DNA from: Dyadobacter bucti
GTDB taxonomy: Bacteria; Bacteroidota; Bacteroidia; Cytophagales; Spirosomataceae
Length of the DNA: 64,000 bases
Direction of reading: 5' to 3'
NCBI RefSeq assembly: GCF_005869225.1
Contig: NZ_SWFP01000001.1
Coordinates: forward strand, 1,178,001 to 1,242,000
The translations under genes and the position numbers were made by a program. Positions 8,791-17,353 of this stretch are shown in pieces. The notes under the pieces were generated by a model. The model was not told the DNA's origin, did no database searches, and saw only the letters and a list, made by a program, of their open reading frames with translations. Position 1 is the first letter of the stretch; each line of letters starts with the position of its first letter.

Positions 8791-10530
8791 ATGTTTCAAA
8801 TTAAAGAACAGCCTGCCGTTTTTGATGTCTGTATAGTTGGCTCGGGAGCGGGAGGTGGAATGGCAGCTTATCAACTTGCAAAAGCGGGCGCGAAGGTTGC
8901 TCTTTTGGAAGCTGGCGGTTATTTTGACCCTGCTGATCCTAAATACATTACGCAGTTGAAATGGCCTTATGAATCTCCTCGAAGGGGGGCTTCGAACCAC
9001 CGCCCGTTTGGTGACTTCGATGCAGCCTGGGGAGGCTGGGAGATTGAAGGGGAACCTTACACACGGAAAAACGGAACCGAGTTCGACTGGTTCAGATCAC
9101 GTATGCTGGGAGGCCGTACCAACCACTGGGGCCGTATTTCGCTTCGTTTCGGACCGAAGGATTTCAAACGCAAAAGTATAGATGGGCTTGGAGACGACTG
9201 GCCGATAGGCTACGACGATGTAAAACCATATTATGACGAGGTGGATAAGCTCATCGGTGTATTCGGAACAGTAGAGAACATGGACAATGAGCCGGACGGT
9301 ATTTTTCTTCCTCCTCCCAAGCCCCGCCTGCACGAACTTTTCATTAAGCAGGCTGGTAAAAAAGTGAACGTGCCTGTTATTCCATCACGTTTATCGATTT
9401 TAACAAAACCCATTAACGATCAACGCGGAGTATGTTTTTATTGCAGCCAATGCTCGCGAGGTTGTCAGGCTTACGCCGATTTCTCTTCATCATCCGTATT
9501 AGTGATCCCTGCACTGAAAACAGGCAATGTAACGCTGATCAACAATGCCATGGCGCGCGAGGTGATTACGGACCCTACCACAGGTCTTGCGACGGGCGTT
9601 TCTTACGTTGACAGGGAAAAACTCACTGAGCATACTATCAAGGCCAAAGTTGTGGTACTGGCTGCCAGTGCCGGCGAGTCTGCAAGGTTACTTCTAAATT
9701 CAAAATCAGACCGCCACGCTGCGGGACTGGCCAATTCAAGCGGTGTTGTTGGAAAATATCTGCACGATTCAACGGGTGCTTCCCGTGGAGCTTTTCTTCC
9801 GCATTTGATGGACAGAAAACGCTATAATGAAGATGGCGTTGGCGGTATGCACGTGTATACCCCATGGTGGCTGGATAACAAAAAACTGGATTTCCCAAGG
9901 GGTTACCACATCGAGTACGGTGGCGGAATGGGTATGCCAAGCTACGGTTTCGGCTCCGGTATTGAAAATATGAACGGGAAATACCCGACAGCATCAGGCG
10001 CTATGAAACCTGCCGGTGGCTACGGCTCTTCACTCAAAGAAGACTACCGAAGGTTCTATGGAGCTTATGTAGGTATGGCTGGACGTGGAGAGGCAGTACC
10101 AAGTATTGATAACTACTGCGAAATTGACCCGAATGTGGTCGATAAATATGGTATTCCTGTTTTGCGTTTCCACTACAAATGGTCTGATTATGAGATCAAA
10201 CAGGCGAAACACATGCATGATACTTTTGAAGAGATTATTCATGCATTGGGTGGTGTGGCAAACGGTAAAAAGCCAGGCCCGGAAACCAACTACGGAATTG
10301 CAGCTCCGGGACGTATCATTCACGAAGTAGGTACCGTAAGGATGGGTGATGATCCTAAAACATCTGCCCTGAACAAATTCTCGCAGGCACATGATGCGAA
10401 AAACGTATTTGTTGTGGATGGAGGTTCATTTGTTTCCCAAGCTGATAAGAACCCGACCTGGACCATACTTGCACTTTCGATGAGGACTTCGGAGTACATC
10501 GTTAATCAGGTTAAACAGAAAAATATCTAA
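8791..10530 (+). CDS. GMC family oxidoreductase
   Basis: 579 aa FAD enzyme. The N-terminal Rossmann motif is VCIVGSGAGGGMAAYQLAKAG (about residues 11-31). MLGGRTNHWGR and a CFYCSQCSRGC cysteine cluster follow, and the C-terminal segment is VDGGSFVSQADKNPTWTILAL. There is an H-V-G-T-V-R-M-type segment before it. The set resembles the large subunits of membrane gluconate/sorbose-type dehydrogenases that oxidise sugars or alcohols. It has no obvious signal peptide, and the next gene, 31 nt on, encodes the small partner with a twin-arginine leader. This suggests export of the complex by hitch-hiking. Confidence 0.9.
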   Translation: MFQIKEQPAVFDVCIVGSGAGGGMAAYQLAKAGAKVALLEAGGYFDPADPKYITQLKWPYESPRRGASNHRPFGDFDAAWGGWEIEGEPYTRKNGTEFDWFRSRMLGGRTNHWGRISLRFGPKDFKRKSIDGLGDDWPIGYDDVKPYYDEVDKLIGVFGTVENMDNEPDGIFLPPPKPRLHELFIKQAGKKVNVPVIPSRLSILTKPINDQRGVCFYCSQCSRGCQAYADFSSSSVLVIPALKTGNVTLINNAMAREVITDPTTGLATGVSYVDREKLTEHTIKAKVVVLAASAGESARLLLNSKSDRHAAGLANSSGVVGKYLHDSTGASRGAFLPHLMDRKRYNEDGVGGMHVYTPWWLDNKKLDFPRGYHIEYGGGMGMPSYGFGSGIENMNGKYPTASGAMKPAGGYGSSLKEDYRRFYGAYVGMAGRGEAVPSIDNYCEIDPNVVDKYGIPVLRFHYKWSDYEIKQAKHMHDTFEEIIHALGGVANGKKPGPETNYGIAAPGRIIHEVGTVRMGDDPKTSALNKFSQAHDAKNVFVVDGGSFVSQADKNPTWTILALSMRTSEYIVNQVKQKNI

Positions 10531-10561
10531 TCATTTGAACATTGCTTCAAATCTTATTCAC

Positions 10562-11197
10562 ATGAAACGTAGAGATTCATTAAAAGCTTTGACATTAAGT
10601 TCTTTGGGAATTACGGCAATGAACCCACAGATTACATTGGCCGAACAAAGGGAACTTGAAATGCAGGCTCCGCCTGAAACACCAATAAAAATACCTGGTG
10701 GCAGGCTTAAAGAGGAAGCGATCCGGGACGCCAAACTGATGAGGGAGAAGTTTCTGACCGCTCCTGAAATGGCAACTGTAAAGGTTCTGGTCGACATCAT
10801 AATACCGGCAGACGATAAATCGGGAAGTGCTTCCCAGGCAGGTGTGCCAGACTTTATTGAGTTCATTGCAAAAGACATGCCGCAAAATCAGACTCCTTTG
10901 CGCGGAGGATTGAAATGGCTTGACATAGAATCCAAAAAGCGTTTTCAGAAAATATTTACGCTTTGTACCAAGGCTCAGCAATTACAGATTGTCGACGACA
11001 TTGCATATCCTGAAAAAGCAAAACCCATGCACAGCCAGGGTGTGGCATTTTTTAATCTTATGCGCAATTTGACTGCGTCAGGGTTTTATACTTCAAAAAT
11101 CGGCATAGAAGATCTCGGCTACAAAGGGAATACACCCAATGTCTGGGAAGGTGTTCCTGAGGATGTACTGAAACAATATGGCGTGAGTTACGATTGA
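10562..11197 (+). CDS. Gluconate 2-dehydrogenase subunit 3 family protein
   Basis: 211 aa from the ATG at 10562; a TTG at 10535 is also open but would bury the leader. The start MKRRDSLKALTLSSLG is a twin-arginine-type signal. The conserved IIPADDKSGSASQAGVPDFIE segment, typical of the small subunit of GMC-type dehydrogenases, follows at about 85-105. The small subunit helps maturation and Tat export of the FAD subunit. No cytochrome c subunit is encoded alongside, so the electron acceptor is not evident. Confidence 0.88.
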   Translation: MKRRDSLKALTLSSLGITAMNPQITLAEQRELEMQAPPETPIKIPGGRLKEEAIRDAKLMREKFLTAPEMATVKVLVDIIIPADDKSGSASQAGVPDFIEFIAKDMPQNQTPLRGGLKWLDIESKKRFQKIFTLCTKAQQLQIVDDIAYPEKAKPMHSQGVAFFNLMRNLTASGFYTSKIGIEDLGYKGNTPNVWEGVPEDVLKQYGVSYD

Positions 11198-11217
11198 TTT
11201 GTCAAACACAGATCACA

Positions 11218-11264
11218 TTACAAAAACAGGGGCTGGAAAATTTTTCCAGCCCCTGTTTTTGTAA
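11218..11264. terminator. Bidirectional terminator, 23-bp perfect hairpin
   Basis: Arms 11218-11240 and 11242-11264 are perfectly complementary around one central T, with a GC-rich core (CAGGGGCTGG) flanked by A and T tracts on both sides. This design stops transcription from the dehydrogenase unit on the plus strand and the ABC-F gene on the minus strand. Confidence 0.9.
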
Positions 11265-11276
11265 CTAAAGTATCTC

Positions 11277-12890
11277 TTAATAAAGCAGCTGACGCTGCTG
11301 TTTTACAGTTTCATCTTTAAGGAATTCGTCATAGCTCATTAATTTATCCAGGATTCCTTTCGGTCCTATCTCAATGATACGGTTCGCGATCGTATGAACG
11401 AACTGGTGGTCATGGGAATAAAACAAAAGGCAACCAGAGAAATCGATAAGTCCATTGTTTAAGGCCGTAATGGATTCGAGATCAAGGTGGTTGGTAGGAT
11501 CGTCGAGTACGAGGGCATTGGCTCCGGAAAGCATGGTTCTGGAAAGCATACACCGTACTTTTTCACCCCCTGAAAGCACTTTTGCCTTTTTCAGTGACTC
11601 TTCACCAGAGAAAAGCATTCTCCCCAAAAACCCACGGATAAAACTTTCATCTTTTTCTTCGGAATACTGACGAAGCCAATCTACCAGGTTCAGGTCAACA
11701 TCAAAAAATGGCGTGGGATCTTTTGTGAAATAAGATTTAGTAATCGTCACACCCCAGGTATAAGTACCTTTATCAGCTTTTTGAACTTCATTGATAATAT
11801 CAAAAAACGTACTGATAGCATTGACATTCCGGCTTACAAATGCGATTTTATCTCCCTTATTGACATTAAAGCTCAGATTGTCAAAAAGTTTTGTCCCATC
11901 GTCAGCTGTTTTTGCTAAACCATCGACACGCAAAAGCTGATCGCCCACTTCTCTTTCAGATTTAAAAGCGATATAGGGATATTTACGGGAAGACGGTTTG
12001 ATGTCATCGATCGTAAGCTTTTCGAGAAGCTTGGCGCGAGATGTAGCTTGTTTTGACTTAGAAGCATTGGCACTGAACCTGCGAATAAATTCTTCCAGTT
12101 CTTTCCTTTTGTCTTCCGACTTTCTGTTCGCGTCCTGTCGCTGTTTCAGTGCAAGCTGGCTGGATTCGTACCAGAAAGAGTAATTTCCTGAGAACATCTG
12201 CACTTTGCTGAAATCAATATCCACAATATGCGTACAGACCTCATCCAGGAAATGCCTGTCGTGGGAAACAACGATAACTGTATTTTTAAAATCAGCAAGG
12301 AAGTTTTCCAGCCAGAGCACAGTTTCTACGTCCAGGTTGTTGGTAGGCTCATCGAGCAGCAGCACATCCGGATTTCCAAACAGCGCCTGTGCCAGCAGAA
12401 CACGAACTTTGTCATTGGAATTGAGGTCGCCCATTATAGCTGTATGAAGCTCCTCTCCAAGCCCCAGCCCACTCAAAAGCTGAGCAGCTTCGGTTTCTGC
12501 TTCCCACCCGTTCAGATCGGCAAATTCCGCTTCCAGCTCCGCAGCTTTTTCACCATCTGCATCTGTGAACTCCTCTTTTTCGTAGATGGCTTCACGTTCC
12601 TTCATGATTTTGTAGAGCCTTTCATGTCCCAAAATCACCGTGTCCATTACTGTATATGCATCAAATTCAAACTGATCCTGCTTCAGGAAAGTCATCCTTT
12701 CACCAGGATTCATACTTACCAGACCAGTCTGAGGTTCTATTTCGCCTGAAAGAATTTTTAGAAATGTAGATTTACCGGCTCCGTTCGCTCCAATAACGCC
12801 ATAACAATTACCCGGGACAAACTTGATATTTACTTCGTCAAACAAAACCCTTTTACCATATCTTAACGATACGTTCTGAACCGTAATCAT
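11277..12890 (-). CDS. ABC-F family ATPase (YbiT-like)
   Basis: 537 aa with two ABC cassettes and no membrane domain. Cassette 1 has GANGAGKST, LAQALFGNPDVLLLDEPTNNLD and the ABC-F hallmark DRHFLDEVC. The second cassette is degenerate in its Walker A region (AFVSRNVNAIST) but keeps LSGGEKVRCMLSRTM and LDDPTNHLDLESI. The linker around residues 240-310 is charged and helical. ABC-F proteins act on the ribosomal E site; antibiotic resistance cannot be inferred. The altered second Walker A is a trait seen in YbiT-type members. Confidence 0.92.
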   Translation of the reverse strand: MITVQNVSLRYGKRVLFDEVNIKFVPGNCYGVIGANGAGKSTFLKILSGEIEPQTGLVSMNPGERMTFLKQDQFEFDAYTVMDTVILGHERLYKIMKEREAIYEKEEFTDADGEKAAELEAEFADLNGWEAETEAAQLLSGLGLGEELHTAIMGDLNSNDKVRVLLAQALFGNPDVLLLDEPTNNLDVETVLWLENFLADFKNTVIVVSHDRHFLDEVCTHIVDIDFSKVQMFSGNYSFWYESSQLALKQRQDANRKSEDKRKELEEFIRRFSANASKSKQATSRAKLLEKLTIDDIKPSSRKYPYIAFKSEREVGDQLLRVDGLAKTADDGTKLFDNLSFNVNKGDKIAFVSRNVNAISTFFDIINEVQKADKGTYTWGVTITKSYFTKDPTPFFDVDLNLVDWLRQYSEEKDESFIRGFLGRMLFSGEESLKKAKVLSGGEKVRCMLSRTMLSGANALVLDDPTNHLDLESITALNNGLIDFSGCLLFYSHDHQFVHTIANRIIEIGPKGILDKLMSYDEFLKDETVKQQRQLLY

Positions 12891-12920
12891 CTTAAAATCT
12901 ATTTTTTATGAATGAGACCG

Positions 12921-12928
12921 CAAAACTA
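12921..12928 (-). promoter_or_regulatory. Candidate -7 promoter box of the ABC-F gene
   Basis: On the minus strand the bases read TAGTTTTG, matching TAnnTTTG, 31 nt upstream of the ATG at 12890. No TTG is found at the -33 distance. Confidence 0.4.
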
Positions 12929-13024
12929 CGAAAATCACGATGATTTCGCATCCTTGGGCGAGTAAAACCATACTGTCGCGAGATTACTGACACCCCTGTT
13001 TTTTTAAATAAAGTATTGAAAATA

Positions 13025-13051
13025 AAACGGGCCGACGTAATCGGCCCGTTT
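13025..13051 (-). terminator. Intrinsic terminator of the beta-propeller gene
   Basis: Arms 13025-13035 and 13041-13051 give an 11-bp stem rich in G and C with a 5-nt loop. On the minus strand it is followed by TTTTATTTTC. It lies 22 nt past the stop of the upstream gene. Confidence 0.85.
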
Positions 13052-13072
13052 ACAATGCTGAAGGGATTTTAG

Positions 13073-14347
13073 TTATGGGATAATCCTGAGCGTATGTGCC
13101 CCCTTACCCAGACTCACTTTCGCCCCTTGTTTTTTCAAGGCAGGTGCATCTCCTTTCGTCACAGTCCAGAATTCAACGCCCCCATTTCCGTTTCCATATT
13201 CAAGATATTCAAAAACTGACACTGCCAGGTTCGAACCATCTTTGTCAAATACAACACTCTGAGGATAAATGCCTTCAAACGGATAATCCGAAACTTTTGT
13301 CAATGCACCATCCGCGCCTACTTTGAATAAAGTTAATGAAGCCCCAGCTCCCGCGCCGGCTTCTGTCCATGGAGCACCACTTTTGGCAGCATTTACGGTA
13401 ACAAGCATTGTCCCGTCCGGGCTGATCGCAAATGAACCTGTATTTAAGCCCGCTGGAACCTGGCTGGCCACTTTATGCTCTGCCGATCCGTCCATTGAAA
13501 AATCAACAACAAGAATTTCACCTTCACCGGTTGCTTTTCCACGGGGTCCTTTGGTATCCAGTACGAAGTAATGCTTTCCGTCCGCCGAGAATTTCCCGAA
13601 GGAAGGGTCCGCACCTACTTTCAGCGGCTTACCCACCATTTCTACGTTTTTGAGCTTACCTGCTTCTCTGATCACTTTGTACAACCCCACTTCATTCGAA
13701 TTATCCAGCGTAAAAGCTATAAAATCTCCGGAAGGATGCCACGTCAAATCAGCGATCTTATTGGCAGTATCAAGAGCAGCCGGTAAATTTAAAAACCGCG
13801 CGGGCTTTCCGTCCGGGCCTGCTTCAATGAAAACCAGCTCCTTTCCTGTATCCATTGTTGAGAGGATCAGCTCATTTTTATTTACATCAATGGCAATGGG
13901 TTTTCTGCCAACCGGAAAACCAAATTTTGCCTTAGGTGCAGCGAGATTAGCTATATCCACAACGAATAATTTTTCTCCTCCCGGAAACTCTGTAAGTGCG
14001 TCCTTATATTGTGTTACGGCATCTTCCGGACGGATGCGGCTTTCCAAAACATAGGCAAGCCCACCAGCAGCAGGCACCGCCAGTGTTTTGGCCGATGCCA
14101 GCACGGAATTGGAAACCAGGGCAGTTCCCACGCCCTTACTCCCCCTTTCGACCGGAAATTTAATGGTTGTTAACTGATCCCTTGTATTGTCTCTCAATAA
14201 CTTACCATCAATAATTGTGGAGGCTGAGCCCAAATCAGCATCCGACACTACAACCAGGCCCCGCGCATTGAAGGTAATAGGTGATTGGGCAAGAGATGGG
14301 ATCGCTCCCAAAGCCGCCAAACCAGCAAATAATGCAACTCTTTTCAT
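13073..14347 (-). CDS. Exported beta-propeller protein of unknown function
   Basis: 424 aa. Residues 1-20 are a signal peptide ending in SLAQS. The rest shows repeated blade-like segments: GGLAYVLES, GEKLFVVDIANL, IADLTWHPSGDFIAFTLDN, FGKFSADGKHYFVLDT, FAISPDGTMLVTVNA and SVVFDKDGSNLAVSV. These are typical of YncE/lactonase-type seven-bladed propellers. I see no catalytic signature that fixes a reaction. It is preceded by a long hairpin (14400-14435) and rpsT, and is followed by its own terminator. Confidence 0.8.
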   Translation of the reverse strand: MKRVALFAGLAALGAIPSLAQSPITFNARGLVVVSDADLGSASTIIDGKLLRDNTRDQLTTIKFPVERGSKGVGTALVSNSVLASAKTLAVPAAGGLAYVLESRIRPEDAVTQYKDALTEFPGGEKLFVVDIANLAAPKAKFGFPVGRKPIAIDVNKNELILSTMDTGKELVFIEAGPDGKPARFLNLPAALDTANKIADLTWHPSGDFIAFTLDNSNEVGLYKVIREAGKLKNVEMVGKPLKVGADPSFGKFSADGKHYFVLDTKGPRGKATGEGEILVVDFSMDGSAEHKVASQVPAGLNTGSFAISPDGTMLVTVNAAKSGAPWTEAGAGAGASLTLFKVGADGALTKVSDYPFEGIYPQSVVFDKDGSNLAVSVFEYLEYGNGNGGVEFWTVTKGDAPALKKQGAKVSLGKGAHTLRIIP

Positions 14348-14399
14348 AAAAAGGAATTTAAGTTAAGGTGGTTTAAATAATACAAAGATTATATTAAAA

Positions 14400-14435
14400 G
14401 GAACCTTGCAGTGCAATTTTGCACGACAAGGTTCC
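14400..14435 (-). promoter_or_regulatory. Hairpin between rpsT and the propeller gene
   Basis: Outer arms 14400-14408 and 14427-14435 are a perfect 9-bp pair. After a 2-nt mismatch, inner arms 14411-14416 and 14419-14424 pair again. On the minus strand the stem is followed by TTTTAATATAATC. It could be a second terminator for rpsT, or an attenuator or leader structure for the propeller gene that starts 53 nt downstream. Confidence 0.6.
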
Positions 14436-14467
14436 TACTTGAATTGGCAATATACAAAAAAAATAAA

Positions 14468-14494
14468 AACCCCGATAATCAGATTACCGGGGTT
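14468..14494 (-). terminator. rpsT terminator
   Basis: Arms AACCCCG (14468-14474) and CGGGGTT (14488-14494), with an inner TAAT/ATTA pair, are followed on the minus strand by TTTTATTTTTT. It lies 19 nt after the rpsT stop. Confidence 0.88.
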
Positions 14495-14512
14495 AGAAAT
14501 CGTAGAGAAAAA

Positions 14513-14776
14513 TTACGCTGCTACCGAAAGTGAATTAACCAATTTGGCTAATTTCGATTTTTGGTTGGAAGCTTTTTTCTTGTGAATGATATTTTTCTTT
14601 GCCAAACGATCCAACATTGAAGACACAGTTTTGTAAACTTCAACAGCTACTGCCTTATCAGTCGTTTCACGCAATTTCTTTATGTATGAACGTGTAGTTT
14701 TGTGCTGGTAACGATTACGCAAACGCTTAGTTTCGTTAGCGCGGATTCTTTTTAATGCTGATTTATGATTTGCCAT
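14513..14776 (-). CDS. rpsT: 30S ribosomal protein S20
   Basis: 87 aa, highly basic, starting [21 protein letters not shown], the family signature. [12 protein letters not shown] and [19 protein letters not shown] complete the helical bundle that binds 16S rRNA. It has its own near-consensus promoter and terminator, so it appears monocistronic. Confidence 0.97.
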   Translation of the reverse strand: MANHKSALKRIRANETKRLRNRYQHKTTRSYIKKLRETTDKAVAVEVYKTVSSMLDRLAKKNIIHKKKASNQKSKLAKLVNSLSVAA

Positions 14777-14813
14777 TTTATACTGATAATTTTCTATTTC
14801 TCATTTCGGTCTG

Positions 14814-14845
14814 CAAAAATAACAATTGCTTCTTAAAATGCCAAA
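14814..14845 (-). promoter_or_regulatory. rpsT promoter
   Basis: On the minus strand TTTG (14842-14845) is followed by a 20-nt spacer and TATTTTTG (14814-14821), close to the Bacteroidota TTG-N19-TAnnTTTG rule. The transcription start would be about 30 nt before the ATG. Confidence 0.7.
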
Positions 14846-14897
14846 CATAGGCGAAATATATTTTAACTCTCTCACAGCGCCATGATAATGCAATTTC

Positions 14898-14921
14898 TGA
14901 CGATGCATGACAATACGTGAC
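14898..14921. repeat. Three TGAC motifs at exact 10-bp spacing
   Basis: TGACGATGCA, TGACAATACG and TGACAGTAAT start at 14898, 14908 and 14918, one helical turn apart. They lie about 55-75 bp upstream of the rpsT -33 box and past the end of cdaA. A protein-binding site is possible but unproven. Confidence 0.3.
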
Positions 14922-14989
14922 AGTAATAGTCATTTATAACCCCTCATCGTCTCTTGTAGTTATTTGTGGTGAGCTCGGGGTAGTCCTAT

Positions 14990-15793
14990 TTACTTCGGCA
15001 TACGCTGTACGTCTGACGACAGATATTCTTCTATGCGCGTTTCCAACTCTGCAAAAGAAATGTTACTGTGCAGCTCGCCTTCAACTGCAAGTGAAATTTT
15101 CCCCGTCTGTTCGGAAATTACAATCACAATGGCATCAGTGGCCTCGCTCATTCCCATGCCGGCCCGGTGGCGAAAACCCAGCGAAGACGGTACGTCAACT
15201 CCGTCTGCCACAGGCAATACACATCGTGCCGCCTTTATAACGCCATCCACTATCACGACAGCTCCGTCGTGCAACTCACTGTACTGGTTGAATAAAGAAA
15301 CCAGCAAAGGCTTCGAAACGCGCGCATCGAGCAGTTCTCCGGTTTCGATGTACTTGCTTAAATCATCCCGTTTATTGACGACGATCAGAGCTCCTGTAAA
15401 ATTGGAAGCGATGGTTTTACTGGCATCTACAATCTCACGCAGATTTTTAACTTTCAGATCCAGCACGGAGTTGCCCATAACTTTTTTCAGCAGTCCATTG
15501 TTGGTATAAATCGTGGACTTACCAATAATCAACAAAAAGCGGCGGATCTCCTGCTGAAAAATTACGATCAAAGCCACAGCTCCCACACCCATGAAATATT
15601 GCAGGATGGCCGTCAGAAGGCCCAGGCCAAGGCCTTTTACGACCAGATAAAATACGTAAACAAACAAATAACCGAGAAAAACCCGGCTCGCAATGCTTCC
15701 CCGCACAAGGGTATATACCTGATAAAGAAGAATAGACACTAAAAAAACATCCAGGATATCGGCCCAATTGATGTTTAAAAAACCCACACGCAT
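14990..15793 (-). CDS. cdaA: Diadenylate cyclase (membrane type)
   Basis: 267 aa. Makes c-di-AMP from two ATP. The first 90 residues hold three hydrophobic segments (ILDVFLVSILLYQVYTLV; VFLGYLFVYVFYLVV; ILQYFMGVGAVALIVIF). The DisA_N/DAC domain follows, with ELHDGAVVIVDGVIKAA and LGFRHRAGMGMSEATDAI, which hold the DGA and RHR motifs that bind ATP. The gene lies 37 nt after folP in the same direction, a pairing common in this phylum. c-di-AMP usually governs turgor and potassium balance. Confidence 0.94.
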   Translation of the reverse strand: MRVGFLNINWADILDVFLVSILLYQVYTLVRGSIASRVFLGYLFVYVFYLVVKGLGLGLLTAILQYFMGVGAVALIVIFQQEIRRFLLIIGKSTIYTNNGLLKKVMGNSVLDLKVKNLREIVDASKTIASNFTGALIVVNKRDDLSKYIETGELLDARVSKPLLVSLFNQYSELHDGAVVIVDGVIKAARCVLPVADGVDVPSSLGFRHRAGMGMSEATDAIVIVISEQTGKISLAVEGELHSNISFAELETRIEEYLSSDVQRMPK

Positions 15794-15830
15794 AAGAAAA
15801 TCAATATTATTTCGCGACTAAATTACTATT

Positions 15831-16682
15831 TTAATTCATAAAGTTTGCAGTGGACAAATATAGTTTTACGGCCTCAACAGCCGCTTTTACATCATGTACA
15901 CGCAAAACTGAAGCTCCGTTTTGTAAGGCAATCGTATTCAATACTGTAGTTCCGTTTAATGCCTCTTCCGGTGTGATATTCAACGTTTTATAAATACTCG
16001 CCTTTCTTGAAATGCCCACTAATACCGGATATCCCAGCAATTGGAATTCTGATAAATGATGCATCAGATTAAAGTTTTGCGCGGTCGTTTTGGCAAATCC
16101 AAAACCCGGATCAATCAGGATATCTGCGACACCTTTGCTCCGCAATACATCTGCCTTTTGCTTCAGATCTGTTAAAATATCTGTCACCAGGTGACGATAC
16201 ACGGTCATTTGGTTCATCGTCTGGGGTGTTCCACGCATGTGCATGAGAACGTAAGGCACTTTCAACTCTGCAACGGTATCAAACATTTCAACATCCAGAT
16301 TGCCCCCGGAAACATCATTGATAATATGTGCACCTGCTTCAACCGCCCGACGGGCCACAACAGAACGAAAGGTATCCACTGAAATGATCAATTCGGGAAA
16401 ATATTTATTTAAAGGCGCCACAGCAGATTCCACGCGGTCCGATTCTTCGTAAACGTCAACATCAGCAGCGCCCGGCCGGGTCGAATACCCTCCTATATCG
16501 ATAATATCTACCCCTTCCCGAACCATTTCTCCGGCAAGGTCCAGAATCTGACCGTTCGAAATAACCCGGCTTCCAGCAAAAAAAGAGTCACTGGTAATAT
16601 TGAGAATCCCCATCACCAAAGGTGCTGTGAGGTTAGTCATTCTTCCCCTGATGTTGAGTGTTTTTTTGTTAACTTGCACCAT
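15831..16682 (-). CDS. folP: Dihydropteroate synthase
   Basis: 283 aa from ATG at 16682; an in-frame TTG at 16685 precedes it by one codon. Condenses pABA with hydroxymethyl-dihydropterin diphosphate in folate synthesis. Pterin-binding signatures are visible: MGILNITSDSFF, GVDIIDIGGYSTRPGA, IISVDTFRS, INDVSGG, MHMRGTPQTM, DPGFGFAKT and RVHDV at the end. It is upstream of cdaA. Confidence 0.95.
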   Translation of the reverse strand: MVQVNKKTLNIRGRMTNLTAPLVMGILNITSDSFFAGSRVISNGQILDLAGEMVREGVDIIDIGGYSTRPGAADVDVYEESDRVESAVAPLNKYFPELIISVDTFRSVVARRAVEAGAHIINDVSGGNLDVEMFDTVAELKVPYVLMHMRGTPQTMNQMTVYRHLVTDILTDLKQKADVLRSKGVADILIDPGFGFAKTTAQNFNLMHHLSEFQLLGYPVLVGISRKASIYKTLNITPEEALNGTTVLNTIALQNGASVLRVHDVKAAVEAVKLYLSTANFMN

Positions 16683-16765
16683 CAATTTCTGTCAAATAAG
16701 GGCAACGGAATGAGTATCTGAGCGTTTAGTATACTTTGGCCCCCAAGCAATAAACCTAATACAAA

Positions 16766-17311
16766 GTGAAATCCACCGAAGCGGAATATCAGCAAATCAT
16801 TCAGCATTGCCAAGACCTTTTTACAAAAAAAAACAAAGATTACGGAACCTCCTGGCGCATTCTGCGGATTCCTTCCATTACTGATCAAATATTTATCAAG
16901 GCACAACGTATACGCACGATCCAGGAGAAAGGGATCCAGAAAGTTGATGATGCTATTTCAACAGAATTCGTGGGGATCATCAACTACTGTGTGATGGCCC
17001 TTATCCAGATAGCGGTGAGCGAAGGTAAGCTGCAAATTGATGACGCCGAACTTACTGATCTTTATAACGTTCAGATCAACGAAGTGAAAGAGCTTTTGTT
17101 CAATAAAAATCATGATTACGGAGAGGCGTGGCGTGATATGCGGGTAAGTTCAATGACTGATATTATATTAATGAAATTACTGAGAATCAAGCAAATAGAA
17201 GACAATCAAGGATTAACCCTGGTATCTGAAGGCGTAAAGGCGGGTTATCAGGATATCATCAACTATTCTGTTTTTTGCCTGATCAAATCAAATTCGTTAC
17301 ATACAAACTAA
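16766..17311 (+). CDS. DUF1599 protein with internal duplication
   Basis: 181 aa, GTG start. Two similar halves are visible: KNKDYGTSWRILRIPSITD with INYCVMALIQI (about 22-90), and KNHDYGEAWRDMRVSSMTD with INYSVFCLIK (about 111-175). Each carries a K/N-DYG-W motif. Members of this family resemble nucleotide-binding proteins of all-alpha NTP-pyrophosphohydrolase style, but no catalytic role is established. It diverges from folP and is followed after 42 nt by the DoxX gene. Confidence 0.82.
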   Translation: MKSTEAEYQQIIQHCQDLFTKKNKDYGTSWRILRIPSITDQIFIKAQRIRTIQEKGIQKVDDAISTEFVGIINYCVMALIQIAVSEGKLQIDDAELTDLYNVQINEVKELLFNKNHDYGEAWRDMRVSSMTDIILMKLLRIKQIEDNQGLTLVSEGVKAGYQDIINYSVFCLIKSNSLHTN

Positions 17312-17353
17312 GGGAACTACCCAGGCAACAGGCGTCCCTGCAAATAAATTAAA

